From contig CM038044.1 of NCBI GenBank assembly GCA_021397845.1, positions 42,766,354-42,830,353 of the forward strand: a stretch of DNA of 64,000 nucleotides. Direction: 5' to 3'. The notes below the pieces were generated by a model. The model did no database searches. It was not told the DNA's origin and saw only the letters and a program-made list of their open reading frames with translations. Source of the stretch: Areca catechu. Lineage: Eukaryota; Streptophyta; Magnoliopsida; Arecales; Arecaceae. The stretch's first letter is position 1. Each line of letters opens with the position of its first letter. Both the position numbers and the translations under genes were made by a program. Positions 41,818 through 53,683 of this stretch are shown here, piece after piece.

Positions 41818-44282
41818 TGAAAGGATTATGGCCTAAAGGCCAATCGAAATGTTGTATTTCGATGGGATTTTCTTTTGTATCCCAAACCAGTGTATTGACA
41901 TTATCAATTAATAAAGGCATTTTATTTTCATCATACGTTGTGTCTTATTAATTTTATTAAGATATGATGAATCCCATAGATTAGGGCTATGGTTCTAGGG
42001 TTATCATGAGATCATACCAGTGAGACCTAAAGCCTTAAAACCCTAATCTAGAATATTCTTGGTCGATGGGATATTGAGTAGGGGATCAATGTTTCCGGTA
42101 AGACCAGCACATCCTATGTATGCTTGGTGAAGAGGGTGACTGATCTCACAGTCACTTGTGTTTGACACTAATACTAGGATGTGGGTGCTCATTAGAGAAT
42201 GAGTTCACTGAATGGATCCAGCTTGAGAACATCTAATGGAACCTTATAAGTTTGTCAATAGATAGTTCTCATAATGAGAGTAGTGCAAGTGGTCCTTTGA
42301 CCTAAGACTGCCATGATACCTTGTATGCATGAATCCATACTTTGGTTCATACTCAATCATGACACTGAGTCATGCACGGGGTGATACTGGGTATGGTGGA
42401 TTGCATATGGAGGTTGTGAGTAGGTTGAAAAGGAATCGATCAACCCTAGTAAGAGGGAAGCGCATCCAGCTGATTTCAATCAAATGATGATTCGGGAAAT
42501 CTTTGATCAAAGTATGAACATTAGAAATAGTTTCTAATGGTTCATTAATGAATCATCATTATCAGATTGAGCAAGGAATGAATATGAAATTGGATTTAAC
42601 AAGTATCCATATCCATAGTCATATTCAGGGTGCAAGTAGATCGAAGGACTGAATTGCCCGGTAACTCACCACTAAAGGGTATTTTGGTAAATCCACCAAA
42701 ATTCCTCATCTTCCAGGTAGGCATGACACGTTGCTAGACATCAATCTTGTCTTGTAGGTCTTCATAAACCAATTGATTTGGTTTCATGAGTCAATTCGAT
42801 GTGTGATTCGAATTGGACAATTAGGTGAGCCAATTTGACCTAATTAGGTCAATCGGGTTCGATCGGATCGAATCGGCTCAAACCTAAACCTACTACTGGC
42901 TAGATGTGGAACCCAATGGGTTACACACAATAGAGACTTGGCCAAGGAAGTCATTCATGATTTAATTAGGGTCATAGGATCCTAATTGGTTAGCCGGATT
43001 ATATACTAGCATATGTAGGCTAACCAAATTCCTAACCCAATTGGATTGGGTCTGGTTGCTTGCTAATTGGGCTAACTTAATTATAAAAAACCTAAATTAG
43101 GTTGAGTCCTAAGTGGGGCTAGCCTAATCAGAGAAAAATCTAATTTTAATTTGGATTTAAGGGCATTTTTGGTGCCATACATGAAGAGTCCCAATGGCAT
43201 GGGACTCTTGGTACCTAAATGATACCTTAACTTCAAAAGGGCACAGAATGAGCTATAGATCTCTGATTTGAATATAATTTATATGGTCAGAAAGGGAATT
43301 TTATGCTCTTTCCAATGACACCCATATTTCTTATATTTTGACTTGTCCACATTCTTTGAAATTTTCATGGAAGAAGGATGGCTCGCGCGGTGCATGAAGA
43401 GTCGCAACTCTTCATGTGGCGCGCGGTTCTACTGAAGAGTCCTTCCGCTATCAGGACTCTTCATAATCTCTGATGTTTGGAGATTGAAGAGGAACCTCTT
43501 GACTTCCTAGGGACCGGTAATTGATATCTGGCAAGTGAGAATTCGTCCAGATAAAAGAAGGGACGTGAATAAGGCCTTCGGTGCATGAATGGGCTTATTA
43601 TATATGATTTTTCAAGCCAGATAACTTCTCTTCGGTCTTGAAAAATCATATCTAATAAGTTGATGGGAGGACATATCACATGCCCCTCTTTTATCTATAA
43701 ATAGGGGGCAGTGAAATGAGTCTAATAATGAAAAAAAAAATAATAATTCCACCGAAGTATTATTCAAAGTGTCTCTCTCTCCCTCCTTCTTTCTTTAAGA
43801 CAAGACTTGTCTTGTTAAGACAAGGTCTTTTCTACTAGGACAAGGCTTTGTTTTAGGACATAAGCCTAAGGGGTCCTAGAGGATGGTTGTCCTAAAATCA
43901 AGAGCGATTTAGGAGAGTGTCTTTAGTGCCTTGCAGTAGGACAGAGTGTCCTACAGTGGTCAATAGACCAAAGGCTACCAAAAGAGTTCCACTTCTCCAA
44001 GAAACTTGAAGAAAAAGTTCTTCCTTGGTCCGAGTTTCGTATGGATCACCGTTGGAGGGTGAATGTTTGGGCGCCTGGTGGAGAAGAATGTTGAATCAGG
44101 GTTTTCTTCATCAGATTGGATACTAACGGTTCAGGTTGGTGCCTAAACTCTAGTTTATATTATATATGCATGTTTGTATGTTTTAATTCCTAGTAAGGAG
44201 GTCTTGGGTTAAGGGTTTGGTAGTGGTTTCATAATAAACTTTTGAAATCCACACTTCCATCTTGGTCACCAAAATCCTTACA
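41818..44282 (+). repeat. C3 5' LTR
   Basis: This LTR is 2465 bp. TATA box TATAAATA is at 43696-43703. U3 holds perfect inverted repeats: TTGGTTAGCC (42986-42995) with GGCTAACCAA (43018-43027), AAGAGTCCC with GGGACTCTT (43184-43209), CATGAAGAGT with ACTCTTCATG (43393-43416), and TGAAGAGTCC with GGACTCTTCA (43433-43463). Downstream of TATA is a CT-rich stretch and repeats of AGGACA words. Confidence 0.93.
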
Positions 44283-44283
44283 G

Positions 44284-44297
44284 TGGTATCAGAGCCA
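44284..44297 (+). promoter_or_regulatory. C3 primer-binding site
   Basis: TGGTATCAGAGCCA lies one base after the 5' LTR end and pairs with the 3' end of initiator tRNA-Met. Confidence 0.92.
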
Positions 44298-44319
44298 CCT
44301 TATTAGGGCTAAAACATAC

Positions 44320-44592
44320 AAAATTGAAGTTGCCCAATTTTGTAGGATTCTTGAGGTTGCCCATTTTGGTAGGACTCTTGAGGTTGCCCATTTGGTAGGA
44401 CTCTACAAAATTAAGATTGTCCATTTTGGTAGGACTCTTGAGGTTGCCCAATTTTGTAGGACTCTTGAGGTTGCCCATTTTGGTAGGACTCTACAAAATT
44501 GAAGTTGCCCATTTTGGTAGGACTCTACAAAATTGAAGTTGCCCAATTTTGTAGGATTCTTGAGGTTTTCCAATTTTGTAGGACTCTACAAA
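44320..44592 (+). repeat. Tandem repeat in C3 leader
   Basis: Nine units of about 27-34 bp share the core TTGCCCATTTTGGTAGGACT, ending either CTTGAG or CTACAAAATTGAA. The two ending types alternate irregularly. The open frames they create on both strands are repeat artefacts. They lie just after the primer-binding site. Confidence 0.88.
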
Positions 44593-45148
44593 AGTTTAAA
44601 GTTACATATGATTGATATGTTGCTTATGCATATATGTTTGATGTATGCCACTATTTAGGGTTTTTACTTAAACCTTAATCGATATAGAGATATGTTTAGC
44701 TTTCTAGTCATCATACTGAAATAAGGTTTCCCTAGCATAATGGTAAATCCATTATGTGTTAGATGGTTGTCCTAGTATGATGACACACTTGGCATATATT
44801 TGCTTAGTTATATCATGATATGTAGAATGTGCTTATAAAAAAAGCCCTCTTTTAAATTATATCAAGTTGTAGTGTCATATACCAAAAGCAATATAATCTA
44901 GATGATTAGTTGATCATTCGGTGTCTAGGAAAAGTGGTTCATGATCGGTAAGGAGGACATGGTTTTTAATTGGTTCCGTTGACTGACCTGGCCAATTCTT
45001 ATTGGTGTCTAGGAAAGCAACGGGGGGACTCCCACTACTCTCCCACTTACCTGGCAGATAAGATTAACTTAATTCTTGATTGTTATGCTTAGTGTAATAT
45101 TCATTACATTAGGCCTTCCTTCATGCCAGGTCATTATTATGTCATGAT

Positions 45149-45467
45149 CCGTATTAGGTTTGTTGTATACACACAAGGCCTATTATGGTGACTAACACAA
45201 TTTTGGCTTGGGGCATTTGATGCTTATGGCATGATTTTATATAATACTTTGTTGTGTACACACAAGGGTATTATTATTATAATCATGACTATAAAGGAAT
45301 GAAGGGTCTTACTTAACTAAAATATTATAGTTTGTTGTGCACACACAAGGCTATTAATATTTTAGAGGCCAGGATATGTTGAGAATTGTATGAGTTACAA
45401 TTAGAAAGAGTTTTCCTACCTTTGAATTTATAAAAGATTTGTTGTGTACACACAAGGTCTTTTATAA
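45149..45467 (+). other. Four hairpins with conserved palindromic loops in C3 leader
   Basis: The loop TTTGTTGTnnACACACAAGG occurs at 45159-45178, 45248-45267, 45331-45350 and 45438-45457. Each is flanked by a different inverted repeat: CCGTATTAGG/CCTATTATGG, ATAATAC/GTATTAT (plus CATGATT/AATCATG), CTAAAATATTATAG/CTATTAATATTTTAG, and TTATAAAAGA/TCTTTTATAA. Loop centres vary (AT, GT, GC, GT) but always keep an 8-nt palindrome. The position between primer-binding site and gag fits an RNA dimerisation or packaging signal; this is inference. Confidence 0.72.
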
Positions 45468-45644
45468 GGAATTAGGATCTCAACCCTACTGAGAAAACCA
45501 ATTAGGGTTTCTCAATCATCATATAGAGGGTTATGATGCTTGATAAAATAGTGGAAGACATAATTAAGTTAAAGTCCTAATTTAATTATATTTTATCAAC
45601 ATTGGTTGTTTGCTTATGTTATGTTCTTTGTTAATGTAGATTAA

Positions 45645-46450
45645 ATGGCTTCTTTACTCTCACTCCGTAGTATACTTGATGCCAATAAATTGACTGGACC
45701 GAATTATGTTGACTGGTTGAGAAACCTAAAGATAGTACTAAGCCAGGAAAAACTTTCTTACATTCTTAATACCCCTACCTTGGAACCTTTAGGGGAGGAT
45801 GCCTCGCAAGAGGAGAAGACCATATATATGATGTGGAAAAATGACTCTCTCACTGTCAAATGTATCATGCTTGCCTCTATGACCAATGAGTTGCAGAGGC
45901 AACATGACAGCATGGACACTAATTCCATACTGCTCAATCTAAAAGAGCTATATGGAGAACATAGTCGAACTGCTAGATATGAGATATCTAAGCAGTTATT
46001 CCATGCGAGAATGATAGAAGGTACATCCATACAAGACCACGTACTGATGGTTATCGACCTGATCACTCGATTAGGTCAATTGGGTTTTGTTATGGATGGG
46101 GAGTTGAATCAGGATTTGATCCTGCAGTCACTCCTGGAGTCATTTTCACAGTTTGTTCTTAATTATCATATGAACAAACTTAGCACTTCCTTGCCTGAGC
46201 TGTTAAACATGTTAAAAACAGCAGAGAGCCATTTAAAGAAAAATAAGGCACCACTTTTTCTTGTGGATGGGATCAACAAGAAGATGTCAGGAAGAAAGGG
46301 TTCTAAGAGGAGATTGAACCCAAAAAAAGGGGCATCAAGAAGAAGAAAGGAAAGAAGGCCTCCGGACAGATGACCTGCTTTCACTGTGGCAAGCCGGGTC
46401 ATTGGAAGAGGAACTGCAAGGCTTACCCTGCAGGTGTGAAGCCTGGTGCA
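45645..46450 (+). pseudogene. C3 gag
   Basis: ATG 45645 begins MASLLSLRSILDANKLTG, a typical copia gag start, followed by YVDWLRNLKIVLSQEK. The capsid-like helical domain runs to about residue 200, with LLESFSQFVLNYHMNKLS and LLNMLKTAESHLKK near its end. The frame is open to 46373. A one-base shift in the A-run at about 46321-46327 moves the zinc knuckle CFHCGKPGHWKRNC (46376-46417) into the next frame. The knuckle itself is intact. Apart from this shift gag looks complete. It is followed directly by protease in the same frame as the knuckle. Confidence 0.92.
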
Positions 46451-49400
46451 TCGGATGCACCAAAAGGTATGAAAGAAGTTCATACTATTTTGTCATTGGA
46501 TTCTTCCATTTCAAATACTTGGGTATTGGATACCGCCTGTGGTCATAATATTTGCAAATCATTGCAAGGGCTGCAGTGGCTTAGATTATTAAAGGAAGGA
46601 AACTTTGAGCTCTACGATGCTGGAGGAGAGTCCATCCAAGCAGAGGCCGTAGGGACTTATATCTTGAAGTTACCTTCGGGGAAGATTTTAGAGCTGAGAT
46701 ATTGTTACTATATGCTTAAGGTCATTAGAAATATCATTTCTATACCCTTATTACTTAGACAAGGTTATACTATGAATGTGATGAGCAATGGTTGCTCAAT
46801 CAGCTGTTCTAATGAAATTATATGTTGTGGCATATTTTGCATTGGTCTTTTAACTCTATCCACTAATGACAATATACTTCATGTAAGTAACAAACGAAAG
46901 AGAGATGATGTAAACAATACTTTACTTTGGCACTATCGGCTTGGACATATTAGTGAGACTAGGATTAGCAAGTTATACAAGAAAATTTCCTTGATCCTTA
47001 TGATTATGAATCATTAGGAACTTATGAATCATGTCTCGTGGGTAAAATGGCCAAGACTCCATTTAGTGGACATAGAAAAAGGACAACTGAGTTATTAGGA
47101 CTCATACATACAGATGTATATGGGTCTATACAACTCAGGCCAAGGGTGGATACTCTTATTTCATCATGTTTATTGATGATTTTTTTCAAGGTACGGATTT
47201 GTGTTTCTTATGAAACATAAGTCCGAAGCCTTTGATAAATTTTTAGAGTATCAAAGTATGGTAGAGAAACAAACAGGAAAAAGTATTAAAATCCTTCGAT
47301 CAGATTGAGGAGGTGAATACTTATCCACTGAGTTTCTCGATCACCTTAAAGAAAAGGGAATTATCTCTGAATGGACCCCTCCTTACAAACCACAATTAAA
47401 TGGTGTTGCTGAGAGGAGGAACCGTACCTTATTAGATATGGTACGATCCATGATGTGCTTCACAGAGTTACCTGTTTCCTTCTGGGGATATGCCTTGGAA
47501 ACCATGGCTAATATCTTAAATAGAGTACCATCTAAATCTGTCTCTAGCACTCCATATGGGATATGAAGGGGTAAGAAACCCAATCTTAAGAATCTTAAGA
47601 TATGGGGTTGTCCAGCCTACGTCAAAAAACTTTTTGGACATAAGCTGGATACTAGAGCAGATAAGTGTCTATTTGTAGGATATCTTAAAGATAGTATAGG
47701 ATATTTGTTCTACCACCCTACTGAATAAAAAATTTTTGTCAGTAGGCATGCCACTTTTCTGGAGAAAGAGTTCATCCTACAAAAGGGCAGTGGGAGAAAT
47801 ATTGAACTTGAAGAAGTTCAACAAATAGATACATCTCAACCAACTGATAACATAGTTAGTATAGAACCAGAATACACCACTCCTATCCGTAGGTCTGATA
47901 GGGTGCATCATGCACTTGAGAGGTATGGGTTCATTATTGAAAATAATGAAGCCTGGATCATTGAAAATGATGAGCCTCTAACCTATACGGATGCTATCAT
48001 GAGAAGGGACTCAAATAGATGGCTGGAAGCCATGAGATCCGAAATGGACTCCATGTATGCCAACCAAGTATGGACTTTGGTTGATGCACCAGAGGGTGTT
48101 AACCCTATTGGATGCAAATGGGTCTATAAGAAAAAGATTGGGGCAGATGGCCAAGTCGAAACTTATAAAGCCAGATTAGTGGCTAAGGGTTTCAGACAAA
48201 AATAGGGAATAGATTATGATGAAACATTTTCTCTTGTTGCCATGCTCAAATCTATTCAGATCATGCTTGCTATAGCATCATATCATGATTATGAAATCTG
48301 GTAGATGGATATGAAAACCGCATTCCTTAATGGTTTCCTTGAGGAAGAGGTCTATATGTCACAGCTAGAAGGTTTTGTCTGGGAGACTAAACCTAATCAG
48401 GTATGTAGGCTGAAGAAATCCATTTATGGATTAAAGCAAGCATCTAGGAGTTGGAACGTCCGATTTGATAAGACAGTCAAAGAGTTTGACTATGTCAAAA
48501 ATGAGGATGAACCTTGTGTGTACAAGAAGACTAGTGGGAGTGCCATAGTTTTCTTGGTTCTTTATGTGGATGACATACTCATTGGAAATGATATCCCAAT
48601 GTTACAATCAGTCAAGGTATGGTTATCTAAACAGTTTTCCATGAAAGACTTGGGAGAAGCATCCTATATACTGGGTATCAAGATCTATAAAGATAGATCT
48701 AGGAGGATGCTAGGTTTATCCCAGTCTAGGTACATTGACCAAGTACTAAAGAGATTTAGCATGGAGGGAAGTAAAAGAGGTTACTTACCCATTGGTCCTG
48801 GCATACATCTTTCTAAGAAGATAACTCCTAAGACACCTGAAGAAAGAAATAGAATGAGTTTTATACCTTATGCTTTGGTTGTAGGATCTATAATGTATGC
48901 TATGTTATGTACCAGGCCTGTTGTGGCATATGTCTTAGGTATAGCCAGCAGATTTCAGGCTGATCTAGGAGAGGATCACTGGAAGGCTGTCAAAAATATT
49001 CTTAAGTACTTGAGAAGGACTAAGGATATTTTTCTGATACATGGAGGATCTAATCTTAAACTAGAAGCTTATTCAGATTCTAGTTTTCAATCGGATCCAG
49101 ATAATAGCAAATCTATTTCAGGATATGTTTTTACCCTAAATGGAGAAGATGTAAGCTAGAAGAGTTCTAAACAGCAGACTGTAGCTGATTCAACAATTGA
49201 GGCAGAATCATTGCTGTTATTGAAGCTGCCAAGGAAGCTGTCTGGATGAAGAAGTTCATCTCAGAGTTGGGTGTTGTTTCGGAGATTGAAGGTCCAGTAC
49301 CACTTTACCATGATAATACTGGAACCTTCGCTCAGGCTAAGGAACCTAGAGCTCATCAAAAATCAAAGCACATCCTAAGACGGTTCTATCTCGTTTGAGA

Positions 49401-49545
49401 GATTGTCGAAAGACAAGAAGTCTGCATTAAAAGAGTAGAAACGAAGAACAACATAGCAGACCCATTCACTAAGGCTCTACCACAGCGGGAGTTTGATCGC
49501 CACCTCGATTATTTGGGGTTAAAATTTAAAGGCGATTGGCTTTAG
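46451..49545 (+). pseudogene. C3 pol: protease, integrase, RT, RNase H
   Basis: Protease: TWVLDTACGHNIC near 46520, with DTA where DTG or DSG is usual. Integrase: LWHYRLGHIS near 46925, then the core with IHTDVYGS, a RSD box before a stop near 47307, and NGVAERRNRTLLDM near 47400-47440, so D, D and E are visible. RT: KARLVAKGFRQK, DMKTAFLNGFLEEEVYM, and YVDD at 48563-48574 within a frame open from 48305 to 49159. RNase H: VADSTIEAE, YHDNTGTFAQAKEP, ADPFTKALPQREF. The terminal stop is at 49543-49545. Stops and frameshifts cluster in integrase; RT is nearly intact. Confidence 0.93.
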
Positions 49546-49559
49546 TGTAAGTAGGAGAT

Positions 49560-52003
49560 TGAAAGGATTATGCCCTAAAGGCCAATCAAAATGTTGTATT
49601 TTGATGGGATTTTCTTTTGTATCCCAAACTAGCGTATTGACATTATCAATTAATAAAGGCATTTTATTTTCATCAGATGTTGTGTCTTATTAATTTTATT
49701 AAGATATAATGAACTCCATAGATTAGGGCTATGGTTCTAGGGTTATGATAAGATCATACTAGTGAGACCTAAAGCCTTAAAACCCTAATCTAGAATATTC
49801 CTGGTCGATGGGATATTGATTAGGGGATCAATGTTTCTGGTAAGACCAGCACATCCTATATATGCTTGGTGAAGAGGGTGACTGATCTCACTGTCACTTG
49901 TGTTTGACACTAATACTAGGATGTGGGTGCTCATTAGAGAATGAGTTCACTGAATGGATCCAGCTTGAGAACATCTAATGGAACCTTATCTGTTTGTCAA
50001 TAGATAGTTCTCATAGTAAGAGTAGTGCATGTGGTCCTTTGACCTGAGACTGCCACGGTACCTTGTATGCATGAATCCATACTTTGGTTCACACTCAATC
50101 ATGACATTGAGTCATGCACGGGGTGATACTAGGTATGGTGGATTGTATATGGAGGTTATGAGTAGGTCAAAAAGGAATCGATCAACCCTAGTATGAGGGA
50201 AGCGCATCCAGCTGATTTCAATCAAATGATGATTCGGAAAATCTTTGATCAAAGTATGAACATTAGAAATAGTTTCTAATGGTTCATTAATGAATCATCA
50301 TTATCAGATTGAGCAAGGAATGAATATGAAATTAGATTTGACAAGTATCCATATCTATAGTCATATTCAGGGTGCAAGTAGATCGAAGGACTAAATTGCC
50401 CGGTAACTCACCACTGAAGGGTATTTTGGTAAATCCACCAAAATTCCTCATCTTCCGGGTAGGCATGACACATTGCTAGACGTCAATCTTGTCTTGTAGG
50501 TCTTCATGAACTAATTGATTTGGTTTCATGAGTCAATTCGATGTGTGATTCGAATTGGACAATTAGGTAAGCCAATTTGACCTAATTAGGTCAATCGAGT
50601 TCGATCGGATCGAATCGGCTCAAACCTACACCTACTGCTAGCTAGATGTAGAACCAATGGGTCACACACAATAGAGACTTGGCTAAGGAAGTCATTCATG
50701 ATTTAATTAGGATCATAGGATCCTAATTGGTTAGCCGGATTACATACTAGCATATGTAGGCTAACCAAATTCCTAACCCAATTGTATTGGGTCCGGTTGC
50801 TTGCTAATTGGGCTAACCTAATTATGGGAAACCTAAATTAGGTTGAGTCCTAACTGGTGCTTTCCTAATCAGAGCTAAATCTGATTTTAATTTGGATTTA
50901 AGGGCATTTTAAGTGCCATACATGAAGAGTCCCAATGGCATGGGACTCTTGGTACCTAAATGATACCTTAACTTCAAAAGGGTACAGAATAAGCTATAGA
51001 TCTCTGATTTGAATATAATTTATATGGTTAGAAAGGAAATTTTATGTTCTTTCCAATGACACCCATATTGCCTATGTTTTGATTAGTCAACATTCTTTAA
51101 AACTTGCATGGAAGAAGGATGGCGCGTGCGGTGCATGAAGAGTCACAATTCTTCTTGTGGCACGCGGTTATGATGGAGAGTCCTTCTGCTATCAGGACTC
51201 TTCTTAATCTCCAATGTTTGGAGATTAAAGAGGTGCCTCTTAGATTCCTAGGGACCAATAATTGACATGTGGGAAGTGGGAATTCATCTAGATAAAAGAA
51301 GGGACGTGAATAAGGCCTTCGATGCATGAATGGGCTTATTATATATGATATTTCAAGCTAGATAACTTCTCTTTGGTCTTGAAAAATCATATTTGATAAG
51401 TTGATGGGAGGACATATCATGTGCTCCTCTTGTATCTATAAATAGGGGGCGATGAAATGAGTCTGATAATGAAGAAAAAAAAAAGAATTCCACCGAAGTA
51501 TTATTCTGAGTGTCTCTCTCTCCCTCCTTCTTTCTTTAAGACAAGGTCTTTTCTACTAGGACAAGGCTTTGTTTTAGGATATAAGCTTAAGGGGTCGTAG
51601 AGGAGGGTTGTCCTAAAACCAAGAGTGGTTTAGGAGAGTGTCTTTAGTGCCCTATAGTAGGACAGGGTGTCCTACAGTGGTCAATAGACCAAAGGCTGCC
51701 GAAAGAGTTCCACTTCTCCAAGCAACTTGAAGAAGGAGTACTTCCTTGGTCTGAGTTTCGTGTGGATCACTGTTGGAGGGTGAACATTTGGGCGCCTGGT
51801 GGAGAAGAAGGCTGAATCAGGGTTTTCTTCATCGGATTGGATACTAGCGATTCAGGTTGGTGCCTAAACTCTAGTTTATATTATATATGCATGTTTGTAT
51901 GTTTTAATTCCTAGTAAGGAGGTCTTGGGTTAAGGGTTTGGTAGTGGTTTCATAATAAATTTTTGAAATCCACGCTTCCACCCTAGTCACCAAAACCCTT
52001 ACA
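49560..52003 (+). repeat. C3 3' LTR
   Basis: This 2444-bp LTR is preceded by the purine tract AAGTAGGAGA. It matches the 5' LTR end to end with scattered substitutions. TATA is at 51437-51444. The U3 inverted repeats are kept, though the CATGAAGAGT hairpin is partly decayed here. Confidence 0.94.
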
Positions 52004-52008
52004 TTGAC

Positions 52009-52494
52009 AAATGCGCTCAACATTTCTCCAATAAATCTAGCTTGTCGGACTAACCTAAGTTTAGCAAATCTATACTTCCTTTCTTCCTACATCTCATACC
52101 ACTCATAGTATTGATTCATGTCACTCTCCCAATCAACATATACCTTAGGGTCTAAATTTTCATCAAAAGTGGGAGCATCGAGATGTCTGTTCCTAAGGGC
52201 TCTTTCCTTTGAATCCACAAAGTCTTGGTGTGGGCATCTAGGGTTATGTTCACGGGTGGGATCATGGCGATGGGCTCTTGGTCCAAGGGGAGTTGGTCTA
52301 GGTGATTCAGGTTCAGTGTGGGTAAAATGGATCTGTTCAAGGGTTCCAATTTGCTCCTCCATTTGGTCAAACCTATTATTTAGTTGCCTGAATTGCTCAG
52401 TCATAGTTCTCATCAAAGTTTCAAGATTGGGGTTCATGGTGAGACTTGGTTGGGTTTGGGAGTGTTGGTATGGGGTTTCTGATCTAGTGGTCAT
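52009..52494 (-). pseudogene. G2 gag, N-terminal part
   Basis: The start ATG is at 52494-52492 (MTTRSETPYQHSQTQ). A coiled-coil stretch EQFRQLNNRFDQMEEQIGTL follows, then a His/Pro/Arg-rich linker. The capsid start is RHLDAPTFDENLDPKVYVDW, near 52185-52125, then MNQYYEWYEM. The frame is open across 138 codons, longer than in G1. Downstream it shifts and meets C3 at 52009; the next capsid residues lie at 41817 leftward. Confidence 0.88.
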
Positions 52495-53683
52495 GCAATA
52501 CAAACCTAACTTCTAGGGCTCCTAGACCTAGAAGTTAAAGATAGCATGAATTGCCAAAACACTAATCAAGACTGCAATCACCCTTTCAACTAGCCAAGTA
52601 AGAGGTGGGATTGTGGGAGGCTCCCCTCACTTTCACAAGGTCCTGGGAGACCTAGAAGTTCAAGATAGCATGAATTGCCAAAATACTAATCAAGACTGCA
52701 GTCCCCTTTCAACTAGCCAGGTAAGAGGTGAGATTGTGGGAGGCTCCCCTCACTTTCACAAGGTCCTAATTAAAAATCACAAATCCACTTAAGGCATTTG
52801 CCGCTGGACCCCTAACCTTAGACATTAGTATCCAGGAATAAATACAGAATCAATCAATGCTAAGTCTCAATATGATCATGAACTTGACTTGTTGATGTCC
52901 CTAGTTTTAGGTTCTTACTCAATTTTATGTTAGGCTTGGGTCAATGCAATATGTAGTTGGTTATTTTTTGGCCAAAGAAAGGTGATGAAATCCTTCCCTT
53001 ATCTTGTGATAGGATTGCCTTTAAATGTTTTTAAATGAATCCACATCTAACAATCTAGCTAATCAATAGAACATAAAGACTAGGAATAAACATAAAGACT
53101 AGGAATAACATGCACTTTAAAATTCAAATTCCTAAATTTTAAATTTTAAATTTGAATTTCAATTTTGAATTTTCAAATTTTAAATTTTAGAATTCAAAAT
53201 TCAAAATTTAAATTTTAAAATTTTGAATTATGGTTAGGTGGATTCAAACTTGAATTATGCTAGAAGATTTTAGAACCTAAGTTATGCTACAGGAGTAAAC
53301 ATGCAATGAAACACTCAATAAATCCAATCATGCAAGCATGCACCTAGCACAACAAGCCCTCCAATTTTGGATTATCATGTCTGACCTTGGCTTATTACTC
53401 TCATGGGTTATAAGTATACTTTCGTATACCTGCTTAGGGGGTATGATTTCCTTCGACTAGAGAGTAAGCTAAGAAAATAAAAATAAATTTCTAAAAATTT
53501 AGATATGAAATCTATGAGAAAAGATTCCAGGTCTGGTTTGATTTGGATTGGTTACTTTAGAATTGTAAATTAAACTAAGATTCGAAAAGCTATGAGATGA
53601 GCTTTCGGGTCTAGTCCTTAGATAATGTAGAAAATTTCAGCAACAGCATACTTGTCTTAGTTAAGCATGCTTGGATACCAAAA
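52495..53683 (-). other. G2 5' leader
   Basis: There is no gene here. A decayed primer-binding site (TGGTATCCAAGC on the minus strand) occupies 53680-53669. An AAATTT/GAATTT-rich block lies at about 53115-53226. A roughly 110-bp stretch around 52515-52645 is repeated at 52650-52765 (TAGAAGTT, AAGATAGCATGAATTGCC, TCAAGACTGCA, CTTTCACAAGGTCCT), a local tandem duplication not seen in G1 or G3. Confidence 0.7.

Larger units (their letters stand above)
41818..52003 (+). mobile_element. C3: full-length copia element with 2.45-kb LTRs
   Basis: LTRs at 41818-44282 and 49560-52003, each starting TGAAAGGATTATG and ending CCTTACA, flank a 5.3-kb interior. A perfect TSD TTGAC lies at 41813-41817 and 52004-52008, and G2 gag continues across it. 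Leader, gag and pol are in order on the plus strand. It is the youngest layer of the four-deep nest. Length is 10,186 bp. Confidence 0.95.

Noticed and set aside
41729..41920. 63-codon minus ORF spanning 41818
   Set aside because: It fuses G2 gag with C3 LTR sequence across an insertion junction and is not a native protein.
43393..43463. MicroRNA precursor
   Set aside because: Stems are only 10 bp with short loops, too short for a plant miRNA precursor; they are better seen as U3 inverted repeats.
44242..44502. ORFs on both strands with repetitive protein sequence
   Set aside because: They are translations of the C3 leader minisatellite.
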